From assembly GCA_964645625.1 (NCBI GenBank), contig CAZYAI010000035.1:1-25680 (forward strand): a DNA stretch of 25,680 nucleotides, written 5' to 3'. Below, piece after piece: positions 16,743-24,780 of this stretch (position 1 is the stretch's first letter; every line of letters starts with the position of its first letter). Origin of the DNA: AB-137-C09 sp964645625. GTDB taxonomy: Bacteria > Pseudomonadota > Zetaproteobacteria > Mariprofundales > Mariprofundaceae. Under the pieces are notes generated by a model. That model was not told where the DNA came from. It was given only the letters and a program-made list of their open reading frames with translations, and made no database searches. The position numbers and the translations under genes were made by a program.

Positions 16743-18159
16743 CACTTTCTCCTTCAAATAATAATCCGTATTTATCGCACAAATAGCGCATTTTATCTTT
16801 TGAACGGTCACCAAATCCCAGCCAACGCCCTGCTCGTGCTTTAATATGTTTATTTCGCTTCAATGCTTCTTGCAACAAACGTTTTTCAAAGTTTGCCAAG
16901 GCTTTATCAGCACGAATCCCTGAATCAGGCAGCAATGCAAACCACTGCTCCATCGCATCATCGGTAAGCGAATGCGCTGAACCATGATCCAATGAAGGCA
17001 GCACATCAATCACCGTGTCGTTAGCCAGTACCACGGCGCGTTCAATAATATTTTCTAATTCACGCACATTGCCGGGCCAGCTATAACGCGCCATTTGTTC
17101 CATCGCAGCAGGGGAAAAGCCATCCACACGACGACCGCACAAGGCAGATTTACGTATGCGAATGCTTTCACATAACACAGGTAGATCTTCTAAGTGACTA
17201 CGCAACGGTGGCACATGAATTTCCAACACATTGATACGGTAATAAAGGTCATCACGGAAGGCATTTTCACGCACCAAAACCTCAAGATCCTCTGTGGTCG
17301 AACAAAACAAACGTACATCACAACGAATCAATGATTCGCCACCAAGACGAGAAAACTCCCCAAACTCCAAAACACGCAACAACTTCGCCTGAATGGAGCG
17401 CGGCAGATCAGATATTTCATCCAAAAACAACGTACCACCACTGGCACGCTCGAACCAACCGAGCTTACGTTTTTCTGCCCCTGGGAAAGCACCTTTTTCA
17501 TAACCAAAGAGCTCACCCTCTAAATGCTCCTCACTCATGGCAGCACAGTTAATCGCAATAAACGGCGCACGAAAACGCGCACTTTGTAGGTGTAATTGAT
17601 TAGCAACCAACTCTTTACCACTGCCCGTCTCACCAGAAATCAACACGCTGGATGGCGTGGCAGCAATATTGCTAATTTGCAGGCGCAACGCCTGCATCGC
17701 TGGCGACTCGCCCAATAATTGATGATTCACATGCAATTGCAGTGCATGTTGCAATTCTTGTTCGCGTAACTGCGAGCTGAATGTGGTGATGCCGCGATCA
17801 ATCGCTTCATGCACCTCTTCTGGATCAAACGGTTTACCAAAAAAATCCGCTGCGCCCAATACCATGGCCTGCTGTGCTAGGTGACGTTCATCATGCCCTG
17901 TAATGACAACCACGGGCGTTTCAGGACTGTCTTGCTGAAGACGGCGCAGGTAATCCAAACCAATTTGAGGATTATCTGGCTCAGGTGGTAAGGCAAGATC
18001 AAGTACCAAAAGATCGACACGGTGTGATGACAAGGCTTCATCCGCCACTTCCAACGTACCCGCTTCTAATACTTGGTACTGACGCTTTAACAATAAGCGT
18101 AAATTCAGCCGATTGATCTCATTGTCATCAACAATCAGTACAGTACGTTGAACATGCAC
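16735..18159 (-). CDS. NtrC-class response regulator with altered sigma-54 loop (GAFPGA), PrsR-like
   Basis: A 474-residue regulator: a receiver domain (LIVDDNEINR, Asp54 in LVLDLALPPE, VVVITGH, GKPFDPEEV), an AAA+ sigma-54-interaction domain and a C-terminal Fis-like region. The AAA+ domain has Walker A GETGSGKE, Walker B GGTLFLDEISDLP and an ISPRDLYYRIN-like FRDDLYYRIN. The sigma-54 contact loop at residues 223-228 reads GAFPGA; the usual Thr is Pro (codon 17482-17484). The C-terminal helix-turn-helix (RAGRWLGFGDRSKDKMRYLCDKYGL) is divergent. I chose GTG 18159, with GGGAG seven bases upstream, over the TTG at 18177. The kinase gene lies 51 bases upstream and the secreted-protein gene overlaps its 3' end. 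The pair resembles PrsK/PrsR of exosortase systems, but no PEP-CTERM gene is here. Confidence 0.85.
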   Translation of the reverse strand: MHVQRTVLIVDDNEINRLNLRLLLKRQYQVLEAGTLEVADEALSSHRVDLLVLDLALPPEPDNPQIGLDYLRRLQQDSPETPVVVITGHDERHLAQQAMVLGAADFFGKPFDPEEVHEAIDRGITTFSSQLREQELQHALQLHVNHQLLGESPAMQALRLQISNIAATPSSVLISGETGSGKELVANQLHLQSARFRAPFIAINCAAMSEEHLEGELFGYEKGAFPGAEKRKLGWFERASGGTLFLDEISDLPRSIQAKLLRVLEFGEFSRLGGESLIRCDVRLFCSTTEDLEVLVRENAFRDDLYYRINVLEIHVPPLRSHLEDLPVLCESIRIRKSALCGRRVDGFSPAAMEQMARYSWPGNVRELENIIERAVVLANDTVIDVLPSLDHGSAHSLTDDAMEQWFALLPDSGIRADKALANFEKRLLQEALKRNKHIKARAGRWLGFGDRSKDKMRYLCDKYGLLFEGESDG

Positions 18160-18210
18160 GTAAAAACTCCCAAACAAAACATTGCTATCGATTCACACAA
18201 ACCATTTTCA

Positions 18211-19521
18211 TCAATCATTGCGGCCATCCTGCCACAGAGGAAGGCGAATAATGAAGGTGGAACCTTTACCCTTCCCTTCACTTTCGGCATACAGCTCACC
18301 GCCTAATGCTGAAATCATACGTTGACTAAGGTATAATCCAATCCCTAAACCATGTGCCTTACTGCTAACGAACAGGCGAAACAGCTGATGCTCGATAAAA
18401 TCAGCTTCCATGCCAGCCCCATGGTCACGTACGGCAATGCGTAACATGTCACCGTCAAGCGATAGCGAAAGTTGCAACAGCCCCTGTTTATCCATCGCTT
18501 GCACAGCATTATCAAACAAATTATTCATCACCGTTTCAAACAATGCAGCATCTATCATAGCCAGAGCCGAAACATCAAAGCGTTGTTCGACCTTAATACC
18601 CTCTGGCCACAAATGATTCTGCACCAATTGCTGCAATAATTGCTGAACATCGCAAGCTTTCAAGCGTGGATGAATCGGCGCATTCGGGTCTGCCATACGC
18701 TGCATCACCGATTGCATACGCCCTACCACCTTGCGAATAGCATCAGTCATATGGCGAATTTCTTCTTCATCAAGCTTGCCCGAATCCATGTGATGCGCCA
18801 AAAATGCCAAATCATGCAGGCGGTTCTTTAAGTCATGGGAATGAAGTTGCGCTGTTACCCGCACCAAAGAATCCAAGCGCGCTGCTGCCACCTGTTGTTG
18901 CGTTAAGCGCGCATGCTCCAAGCTCATGCCTGCAAAACGAACAATACTTTTGATATTCTCCATCTCTTGGGCATCTGCCATCCAACCATCACGACGTGGA
19001 CCAAGGTATAACAATGCCGTGGTTTGATGGTATTCCATCGGCAAAATGATTTCATAAACCTCGGAGTCCGTTGCGGCGGGACTATTGGGGGGGTAACTAA
19101 ATACACGCCCACTTTCATCAAGCAACACGGGCTCACGCTGAAAAATATCTGCCATGTGTTGCAACAATGAACGTTCAATCGCCGCTTCTGGTAGGCGAGC
19201 CAAATCACCCGCGCCAAGTTCCCTGATTGCCTGTAAGGTATTGATGCGTTTACGGTAAAACACCGCATCAATAAAGCGTTGCAAACCATGCACCATCGGA
19301 GAGAAGAAGAGAGAGGCAAGCAGGGCAGCCAAAGCCATCGCCCAAACCGATACCGAATGCCCTGTTATCGCATACCACCCCGACTCTGCCAACACCAGCA
19401 ACACATAAAACAACGCTAACGCCGCTAAGGTTGCCATAAAATATACCACCGAATGAATCAACCAATGAATACTGGCGCGCAATCGTTTAGAGCGTGGCAA
19501 TACTGTAGCAGGTATATGCAT
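18211..19521 (-). CDS. Membrane sensor histidine kinase, PrsK-like (HDLKN-type H-box)
   Basis: A 436-residue kinase predicted to pair with the regulator just downstream. It has two membrane helices (about 22-48 and 57-77) and a GAF-like sensory region (about 115-205). The dimerisation helix has phospho-acceptor His229 in SHDLKNRL rather than the usual HELRNP. The HATPase domain shows the N-box NNLFDNAVQAM from residue 333, VRDHGAGM and GLGIGLYLSQRMISALGG. The HDLKN H-box and C-terminal arrangement resemble PrsK-type kinases. It begins with an ATG 8 bases after the lptB stop, in the position where many proteobacteria carry rpoN. The signal is unknown; co-transcription with lpt genes suggests envelope sensing (inference). 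Confidence 0.85.
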   Translation of the reverse strand: MHIPATVLPRSKRLRASIHWLIHSVVYFMATLAALALFYVLLVLAESGWYAITGHSVSVWAMALAALLASLFFSPMVHGLQRFIDAVFYRKRINTLQAIRELGAGDLARLPEAAIERSLLQHMADIFQREPVLLDESGRVFSYPPNSPAATDSEVYEIILPMEYHQTTALLYLGPRRDGWMADAQEMENIKSIVRFAGMSLEHARLTQQQVAAARLDSLVRVTAQLHSHDLKNRLHDLAFLAHHMDSGKLDEEEIRHMTDAIRKVVGRMQSVMQRMADPNAPIHPRLKACDVQQLLQQLVQNHLWPEGIKVEQRFDVSALAMIDAALFETVMNNLFDNAVQAMDKQGLLQLSLSLDGDMLRIAVRDHGAGMEADFIEHQLFRLFVSSKAHGLGIGLYLSQRMISALGGELYAESEGKGKGSTFIIRLPLWQDGRND

Positions 19522-19529
19522 GATGGTAC

Positions 19530-20264
19530 TTACATAGAAAAAGCATCGCCCAAATAAAGGCGACGAGCATCTGGGTGATCGACAATATGTTCAGGTGTGC
19601 CATGGACAATGATTTCACCCGCGCTCATCAAATAAGCACGCTCGCAAATGCGCAGGGTATCTCGTACATTGTGATCCGTAATCAGCACCCCAATACCACG
19701 TTCCCGCAAACGCACGATGATCTGTTGGATATCTTCCACGGCAATAGGGTCAACCCCTGCAAACGGCTCATCCAACAACAAAAAATGTGGATGCGTCACC
19801 AAAGCACGGGCAATTTCAGTGCGTCGCCGTTGACCGCCAGAAAGGGTATAGGCTTTTTGATGCTGGACATGTTCAATACCCAAATCCAACAACAGGGCTT
19901 CAAGTTCTTCTTCTATTTGAATAGAAGGCATATTCAATGTTTGAAAAATAGCCAACAGGTTTTCACGCACCGTAAGCTGGCGGAAAATACTCGCCTCCTG
20001 CGGCAAGTAACCGATACCTTGACGGGCGCGCATGTGCATGGGCATATGTGTAATATCTTGACCATCAAGTGCCACACTGCCGGCATCAGCGGGGACTAGA
20101 CCGCACACCATATAAAAACTGGTGGTTTTACCCGCACCATTAGCACCCAACAAACCAACACACTCACCCGAATGCACATCCATTGATACCGAGTGAACTA
20201 CGGTTTTACCACGGTAAGATTTACGCAGCTCCGTTACATGAAGATGATGCACCACATCACTCAT
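19530..20264 (-). CDS. lptB: LPS export ABC transporter ATP-binding protein LptB
   Basis: Cytoplasmic ATPase of the LptB2FGC complex that extracts lipopolysaccharide from the inner membrane. The 244 residues carry Walker A GANGAGKT at 40-47, the Q-loop in GYLPQEASIFRQLTV, signature LSGGQRRR from 141, Walker B LLLDEPFAGVDP and the switch histidine in LITDHNVRDTLRICERAYLM. That last segment and the TSFYM after Walker A are typical of LptB rather than other ABC ATPases. It overlaps lptA by 4 bases (ATGA). A kinase gene follows after 8 bases. Confidence 0.96.
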   Translation of the reverse strand: MSDVVHHLHVTELRKSYRGKTVVHSVSMDVHSGECVGLLGANGAGKTTSFYMVCGLVPADAGSVALDGQDITHMPMHMRARQGIGYLPQEASIFRQLTVRENLLAIFQTLNMPSIQIEEELEALLLDLGIEHVQHQKAYTLSGGQRRRTEIARALVTHPHFLLLDEPFAGVDPIAVEDIQQIIVRLRERGIGVLITDHNVRDTLRICERAYLMSAGEIIVHGTPEHIVDHPDARRLYLGDAFSM

Positions 20265-20725
20265 GGTTTTTTAAGCACCTTACTGTCTTCGGCATCAATC
20301 ACCACATGAACACGCTTCGAGCCTGACTTATTGACGACGCTGGTCTCGGTTAAAAGATTATGGGTGATTTTTTCACCACTGACGGTTCCTTCAGGGCTTT
20401 TAACACTTGCCTGATCAAACAGCACCAACACCCCTGTTTGCTTACGATAAGAGGCACGTTTGGACTTTCCGCTAATATCTCGACGGACAAAACTTACATG
20501 GTCAAATGCCTCAGCATGATCCAAATCACCCTTGACATACCACGCTTCAAGGCGATCACAACGCAAGGTAAACTCACCTTGAACCAACACCACATTGCCC
20601 GTAAATTCGGCACGGCTATGGGCATGATCAACGTTGACCGATTCAGATACAATATCCACAGGCTCTGCCCACAACGGTGTACTGAACATCAACCCTGCCA
20701 TCACAGATAGAAAAAAACGAAACAA
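20261..20725 (-). CDS. lptA: LPS transport periplasmic protein LptA
   Basis: Periplasmic bridge protein of the OstA/LptA family that carries LPS between LptC and LptD. The 154 residues begin with a Sec signal peptide (FFLSVMAGLMFSTPLWAEP, likely cleaved after WAE or LWA). OstA-like repeats follow: IVSESVNVDHAHSRAEFTGNVVLVQGEFTLRCDRLEAWY and later SPEGTVSGEKITHNLLTE. The start is TTG 20725, well supported by GGAGG six bases before it; no ATG fits. The upstream 323-bp gap to lptC is occupied by a nested inverted-repeat element, unusual for genes that normally abut or overlap. Confidence 0.9.
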   Translation of the reverse strand: MFRFFLSVMAGLMFSTPLWAEPVDIVSESVNVDHAHSRAEFTGNVVLVQGEFTLRCDRLEAWYVKGDLDHAEAFDHVSFVRRDISGKSKRASYRKQTGVLVLFDQASVKSPEGTVSGEKITHNLLTETSVVNKSGSKRVHVVIDAEDSKVLKKP

Positions 20726-20742
20726 TTCAAACCTCCAAAGGC

Positions 20743-21033
20743 ATCCTTCATATTCTCTGAAAAGTAATTGACACTTTTCTTCAGCATTTTACGTGCGAAA
20801 TAGAATATTCTGTCGTAGGGTGGATAAGCGAAGCGCAGCCACCTAACGTCGAAAAACCCTATACTTCTGATTCGCGAACACCCTCAACCCTCCGTCTCCC
20901 AAGGTATTGAGAGAATCCAACGCCATAGCATTCGGAAAAGTTAGGTGGCTGCGCAAAGCCTTATCCACCCTACAAAAAACGGTTTTCAAGATGACCGCTT
21001 ATTCACAAAAAGTGTCAACTGATAATGAAGGAT
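20743..21033. repeat. Nested inverted repeat / MITE-like element in the lptC-lptA gap
   Basis: The inner element has 33-34-bp arms at 20815-20847 and 20940-20973, starting GTAGGGTGGATAAG and ending GCGCAGCCACCTAAC. The arms are nearly perfect complements, with differences only in the middle. An outer imperfect pair surrounds it: ATCCTTCAT and TTGACACTTTT at 20743-20778 recur inverted at 21008-21033, with about 10 extra bases on the left side. The whole gap is therefore roughly palindromic. The inner arms resemble GTAGGGTGG-type repeats common in proteobacterial genomes. No transposase is encoded. No clear target-site duplication was seen beside the inner arms. The short frames across the region look fortuitous. 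Confidence 0.75.
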
Positions 21034-21048
21034 ACCCCTTCAAAGCGT

Positions 21049-21627
21049 TTATTTGCTTACACCGATGGATTGATCGCCATGACTCCGATCACGCACATGA
21101 ACATCATGGGCAATATGGATATGATCGCTTTTCCGTTCGGCCTTAAGGTCACGTCCAGACACTTCCGTTTCAGGGCTTTTCGCCTCAAACGCGCCAGGAA
21201 TATGCACTGCATCTTCACGACTTAAATACAATAATCGTGTGGTGGTCAATAACCATGTTTGATACTTGGCTTGCACATGCTGGCGAAAATCAATATTGCG
21301 TTTAAGCGGGTCAAACAAGGCAATATCGCTAACAATCGTCATTACCTCACCACCTTCGGGGAACAACTCCAGTTGTGGCTTTATCAGCCGCATGCCCGAT
21401 GGTAACTGCCAAGCCTGCTCAGCGCGCAAACGCCATAGCACCCGTGCGCCGTCACGCTCAACAATCAATGGCGCATCAATCTGTGTATTGCGCGCATCTT
21501 GCGCATCATCCGCCACACCACCTTGCAGCAACAGGGTTGAGCCCTGCCACAAAAACCACGCTGCCAATACCACACTGCTAATCGCCAGTGCCAGCGAAAA
21601 CCATTTAATATAAGCGAATGTTTTCAT
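21049..21627 (-). CDS. lptC: LPS export protein LptC
   Basis: Bitopic inner-membrane protein that receives LPS from LptBFG and hands it to LptA. The 192 residues have an N-terminal anchor (YIKWFSLALAISSVVLAAWFLW, about 6-28) and a periplasmic beta-rich region. That region shows the LptC/DUF1239 pattern: a GARVLWRLRAEQAWQLPSG-like strand, LFPEGGEVMTIVSDIALFD and TRLLYLSREDAVHIPGAFEAKSPETEVSGRDLKAE. Identification rests on this pattern plus position before lptA-lptB. The start is uncertain: ATG 21627, or TTG 21642, which adds five residues; neither has a well-spaced ribosome site. carA ends 22 to 37 bases upstream, so lptC probably shares its transcript. Confidence 0.85.
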   Translation of the reverse strand: MKTFAYIKWFSLALAISSVVLAAWFLWQGSTLLLQGGVADDAQDARNTQIDAPLIVERDGARVLWRLRAEQAWQLPSGMRLIKPQLELFPEGGEVMTIVSDIALFDPLKRNIDFRQHVQAKYQTWLLTTTRLLYLSREDAVHIPGAFEAKSPETEVSGRDLKAERKSDHIHIAHDVHVRDRSHGDQSIGVSK

Positions 21628-21664
21628 CCGTTCACGTAGCAACGCACCCGCTCTACCTCAGCGG

Positions 21665-22801
21665 TCATTGTACTCCAGCATGAATCAAGCTTGCAAAACG
21701 ATCAAATAGATAATCTGCATCGTGCGGACCAGGGCTGGCTTCGGGGTGATACTGCACCGAAAACACGGGTTTTCCCTTCACTTGCAAACCTTCAATCGTA
21801 CCATCAAACAAAGAACGATGGGTAATCTCCACATGATCGGGAATAGTCGCATCACTGACTGCAAAACCATGATTCTGACTGGTGATTTCAACACAGCCAG
21901 CATCTTCCCTGCGCACAGGGTGATTACCACCACGGTGTCCAAATTTGAGTTTGAACGTTGTTAGCCCTAAAGCCTGAGACAACAGTTGATGCCCCATGCA
22001 AATACCAAACATCGGAATATCACTATCCAACAACTGGCGAATGGTGCTTACAGCATAAGTCACAGCAGCAGGGTCACCAGGACCATTAGAAAGGAAGATA
22101 CCATCAGGCTTGAGTGCCAACACATCTTCTGCCGAGGTATTTGCAGGAACAATCGTCAAACGCAAGCCACGGTCTGCTAACTTACGGAAAATGTTGCGCT
22201 TACAACCAAAATCAAAGGCAACAACATGCGCTGTTTCGGCGGCAGCAGCCTGCCAATCATTGGCATCCAAATCGAAGGAACCACCACCTTGCCACGTTTC
22301 CACAGCCGTGCGGCTCACTTGACCAACCAAGTCACGACCTTCCAGCCCTGACCAAGCACGTGCCATTGCCAAAGCCTCTTCAACCGTCATGCCATCGGAA
22401 GTAATCACGCCATTTTGCGCGCCCTGACTGCGCAAATGACGCACCAGTTCACGGGTATCTACCCCTGCGATCCCTACCACTTCATGGCGCAGCAGCCAGT
22501 CGTTAAAATCGCACTGACCGCGATAGTTAGAACGAATCCGCGCTGGCGCACGTACAATGCAACCTCGCACCGCGACACCCGCCGATTCATCATCGTTATC
22601 ATTCACACCCACGTTACCAATATGGGGCGGTGTAAAAGTCATAATCTGTTCGGTGTAGGAAGGATCGGTAAGGATTTCCTGATACCCAGTCATGGATGTA
22701 TTAAAACAAACTTCACCCACTGTATGACCAATAGCCCCCAGTGCTGTGCCGTGAAATAGGGTTCCGTCTGCCAGAACCAGCATTGCTTGATGTTGTGTCA
22801 C
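21665..22801 (-). CDS. carA: Carbamoyl-phosphate synthase small (glutaminase) subunit
   Basis: Hydrolyses glutamine and passes ammonia to CarB for carbamoyl phosphate, feeding arginine and pyrimidine synthesis. The 378 residues have the CPSase small-chain domain (MLVLADGTLFHG, FNTSMTGYQEILTDPSY) and a class I glutamine amidotransferase domain. The latter shows SNGPGDP, nucleophile Cys268 in FGICMGHQL, the FGHRGGNHPV strand and the catalytic His352/Glu354 in YHPEASPGP. I chose GTG 22801 because GAGG is correctly spaced before it. GTG 22813 is an alternative, and ATG 22783 would start exactly at MLVLADG. carB is not downstream; instead the lpt genes follow closely, an unusual grouping. Confidence 0.95.
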   Translation of the reverse strand: MTQHQAMLVLADGTLFHGTALGAIGHTVGEVCFNTSMTGYQEILTDPSYTEQIMTFTPPHIGNVGVNDNDDESAGVAVRGCIVRAPARIRSNYRGQCDFNDWLLRHEVVGIAGVDTRELVRHLRSQGAQNGVITSDGMTVEEALAMARAWSGLEGRDLVGQVSRTAVETWQGGGSFDLDANDWQAAAAETAHVVAFDFGCKRNIFRKLADRGLRLTIVPANTSAEDVLALKPDGIFLSNGPGDPAAVTYAVSTIRQLLDSDIPMFGICMGHQLLSQALGLTTFKLKFGHRGGNHPVRREDAGCVEITSQNHGFAVSDATIPDHVEITHRSLFDGTIEGLQVKGKPVFSVQYHPEASPGPHDADYLFDRFASLIHAGVQ

Positions 22802-22880
22802 CTGATACCTCACTGAGCGGAAATGCTAGGAGGCTACCCAAGAATGGCAAGTGCTACCGAAACTTATATCATACTGATTT

Positions 22881-22985
22881 AACATGCTGGTGTAACTCAT
22901 ACAAAAAACGGGCATGATGTTTTGACACGCTGTAACAACAATATCTCATTGCACAAGGTGACAAAAAGCCATGCCCGTTAGGGAA
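22881..22985 (+). repeat. Dispersed intergenic hairpin element, copy 3
   Basis: Starts AACATGCTGGTGTAAC and continues ACAAAAAACGGGCATGATG, TTTTGACACGCTGTAACAAC. A perfect 10-bp inverted repeat AACGGGCATG (22907-22916) / CATGCCCGTT (22970-22979) encloses it, with further internal pairing of TTTTG with CAAAA. It is related to the copies at 4384 and 11647 but better closed by its outer stem. It lies upstream of carA and downstream of ectC. The right boundary is approximate. Confidence 0.6.
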
Positions 22986-23008
22986 AAGCTGTCCTCGCAG
23001 ACGCACCG

Positions 23009-23058
23009 AAGCTGAGTTATTCATAAATCATCACGACGATTTATGAATAACTCAGCTT
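23009..23058. repeat. Perfect 21-bp inverted repeat downstream of ectC
   Basis: The arm at 23009-23029 (AAGCTGAGTTATTCATA...) is complementary at all 21 positions to 23038-23058, with an 8-base spacer ATCACGAC. It lies 11 bases after the ectC stop in the direction of transcription. The stem is AT-rich and no T-tract follows on the minus strand, so it is not a classical intrinsic terminator. It could still act as a 3' stabilising hairpin, or be a tiny element made of two transposon-like ends. Confidence 0.75.
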
Positions 23059-23069
23059 AAAACAAACCC

Positions 23070-23474
23070 CTATCGTTTAGACATCTCTGCACCAGGGCGA
23101 TAAGCACCATCGGTATCGTGATTTTCACGACCTGTGACTGGCGGATTAAAAACGCAAACCATACGCATGCGACTTTTAGCACGTAGCAAATGTCGTTCAT
23201 TGCCGTTAAGTAGATACACAGAACCAGCAGCAATGGGATGAATCACACCATCATCAGTCGTTTCCACCTCACCCTCGCCTTCGATGCAATACACCGCTTC
23301 GATGTGGTGTTTGTACCAAAGTAATGTTTCAGTACCAGCATGAATAATCGTGTCATGGAGAGAAAAACCAACCGCATCATCGTTAAGAATGAGGCGACGA
23401 CTCTCCCAATTACCATTTTCTGCTTTAACATCGCGTTCACTACCAATAATATCAGCCAAATGACGTACAATCAT
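23070..23474 (-). CDS. ectC: L-ectoine synthase
   Basis: Cyclises N-gamma-acetyl-2,4-diaminobutyrate to the compatible solute ectoine. The 134-residue cupin protein begins MIVRHLADIIGSERDV and has the family core WYKHHIEAVYCIEGEGEV and LNGNERHLLRA. Tyr54, Glu59 and His95 fall where the iron ligands of characterised EctC lie (Tyr52, Glu57, His93 in the Paenibacillus enzyme, as I recall it). The C-terminus FNPPVTGRENHDTDGAY is typical. The ATG overlaps the ectB stop by 4 bases. It is the last gene of ectABC; no ectD hydroxylase follows. Confidence 0.96.
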   Translation of the reverse strand: MIVRHLADIIGSERDVKAENGNWESRRLILNDDAVGFSLHDTIIHAGTETLLWYKHHIEAVYCIEGEGEVETTDDGVIHPIAAGSVYLLNGNERHLLRAKSRMRMVCVFNPPVTGRENHDTDGAYRPGAEMSKR

Positions 23475-24748
23475 GCCAACACCCCATCACGCAATTCTTT
23501 ACGCGTTTGCAAAACAGTAGCAATTGAGGCATCAATAACGGCTAAGCCCTCATCAATTAAATCCTCTTCAATCGTCAAGGCAGGCAAAAACTTCAGTACA
23601 TGACCATTAGCACCAGCCGTTTCGATAATCACATGGCGTCTGAATGCTTCCTCAGAAATAGCACCTGCAAAACTAGGGTCAGCAAACTCAATACCCCAGA
23701 CCATGCCAACCCCACGCAACACGCCTTCAGCTTCACTGTACTTATCCATAATCGCACGCAAGCCTTGCTCAAAGCGTTTACCCTTGACGATAATTCCTTC
23801 AGAAAACTCAGGGGAATCCCAATACTCCAGTGCTTTAGCGGCAGCAATAAAGGCAAGGTTATTACCACGGAAAGTACCCGTATGCTCACCAGGCTTCCAC
23901 TGATCCAGCTCTGGACGCATCAACAATAGCGACATTGGTAAGCCTGTACCAATAGACTTCGAAACCGTGACCATATCTGGCAAAATACCTGCGCGCTCAA
24001 AACTAAAGAAGGTACCTGTGCGACCATTACCCATCTGAATATCATCAATAATCAATAAAATATCAAATTCACGACAAATACTCGATAGCTCTTGCAACCA
24101 AGCATCACGCGCCACATGGATACCACCCTCACCTTGTACCGTTTCAACAATAATCGCCGCAGGCAAATCGACCCCACTACTTTGATCGGTAAGCAAACGA
24201 CGCAAATAAGCCATACTATCAAAGTCTTTGCCCAAATAACCATCAAAGGGAATAAACGCACTATTGGCACGCACACCATAGGATTCATCGCGATAAAATG
24301 AATTCCCTGTTACCGCTAACGAGCCCATAGAAAGACCGTGATAAGCATTGGTAAAGGCTATAATATTGGAACGTCCCTTAATCATGCGCGCCAGTTTCAA
24401 TGCAGTTTCCACAGCATTGGTACCTGTAGGCCCTGTAAACTGCACCTTATATTCCATGTTACGTGGCGTAAAAATCGTATCTCTTAATTTCTTCAAAAAA
24501 GACTGTTTGGCTACTGTAGCCTTGTCCAACCCATGAACAATGCCATCACGCTCAAGGTATTCGATCAACGCTTGCTTAATAGCAGGGTTATTATGACCAT
24601 AATTTAATGAACCTGCGCCAGCAAAGAAATCAATATAACGATTGTTGTAAACGTCGAACATTTCTGACCCACGTGCAACATCAAACACCGCAGGGAATGA
24701 GCGAATATAGCCGCGAACCTCTGATTCCATCTCTTCAAATATTCTCAT
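23471..24748 (-). CDS. ectB: Diaminobutyrate-2-oxoglutarate transaminase (EctB)
   Basis: PLP enzyme that makes L-2,4-diaminobutyrate from aspartate-beta-semialdehyde and glutamate, the first ectoine-specific step. The 425 residues show the class III aminotransferase pattern: DFFAGAGSLNYGHNN, FTGPTGTNAVETALKLAR, NAYHGLSMGSLAVTG, IIDDIQMGNGRTGTFFSFE and the PLP lysine Lys264 in TVSKSIGTGLPMS. The sequence follows EctB more closely than other diaminobutyrate aminotransferases, and its position between ectA and ectC confirms it. A GGGAG lies about 10 bases before the ATG. The 143-bp gap to ectA contains a perfect 14-bp palindrome. Confidence 0.96.
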   Translation of the reverse strand: MRIFEEMESEVRGYIRSFPAVFDVARGSEMFDVYNNRYIDFFAGAGSLNYGHNNPAIKQALIEYLERDGIVHGLDKATVAKQSFLKKLRDTIFTPRNMEYKVQFTGPTGTNAVETALKLARMIKGRSNIIAFTNAYHGLSMGSLAVTGNSFYRDESYGVRANSAFIPFDGYLGKDFDSMAYLRRLLTDQSSGVDLPAAIIVETVQGEGGIHVARDAWLQELSSICREFDILLIIDDIQMGNGRTGTFFSFERAGILPDMVTVSKSIGTGLPMSLLLMRPELDQWKPGEHTGTFRGNNLAFIAAAKALEYWDSPEFSEGIIVKGKRFEQGLRAIMDKYSEAEGVLRGVGMVWGIEFADPSFAGAISEEAFRRHVIIETAGANGHVLKFLPALTIEEDLIDEGLAVIDASIATVLQTRKELRDGVLA

Positions 24749-24780
24749 CGTCTATCATCTCCCAATCAAAATTTTACTTA

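Noticed and set aside
19575..20099. 174-codon plus-strand frame antisense to lptB
   Set aside because: lptB on the minus strand is unambiguous, with all ABC motifs; the antisense frame shows no recognisable protein features.
20907..21225. Small plus-strand coding frames opposite the lptC-lptA gap
   Set aside because: They run through inverted repeats and into the antisense of lptC, and resemble no protein family I know.
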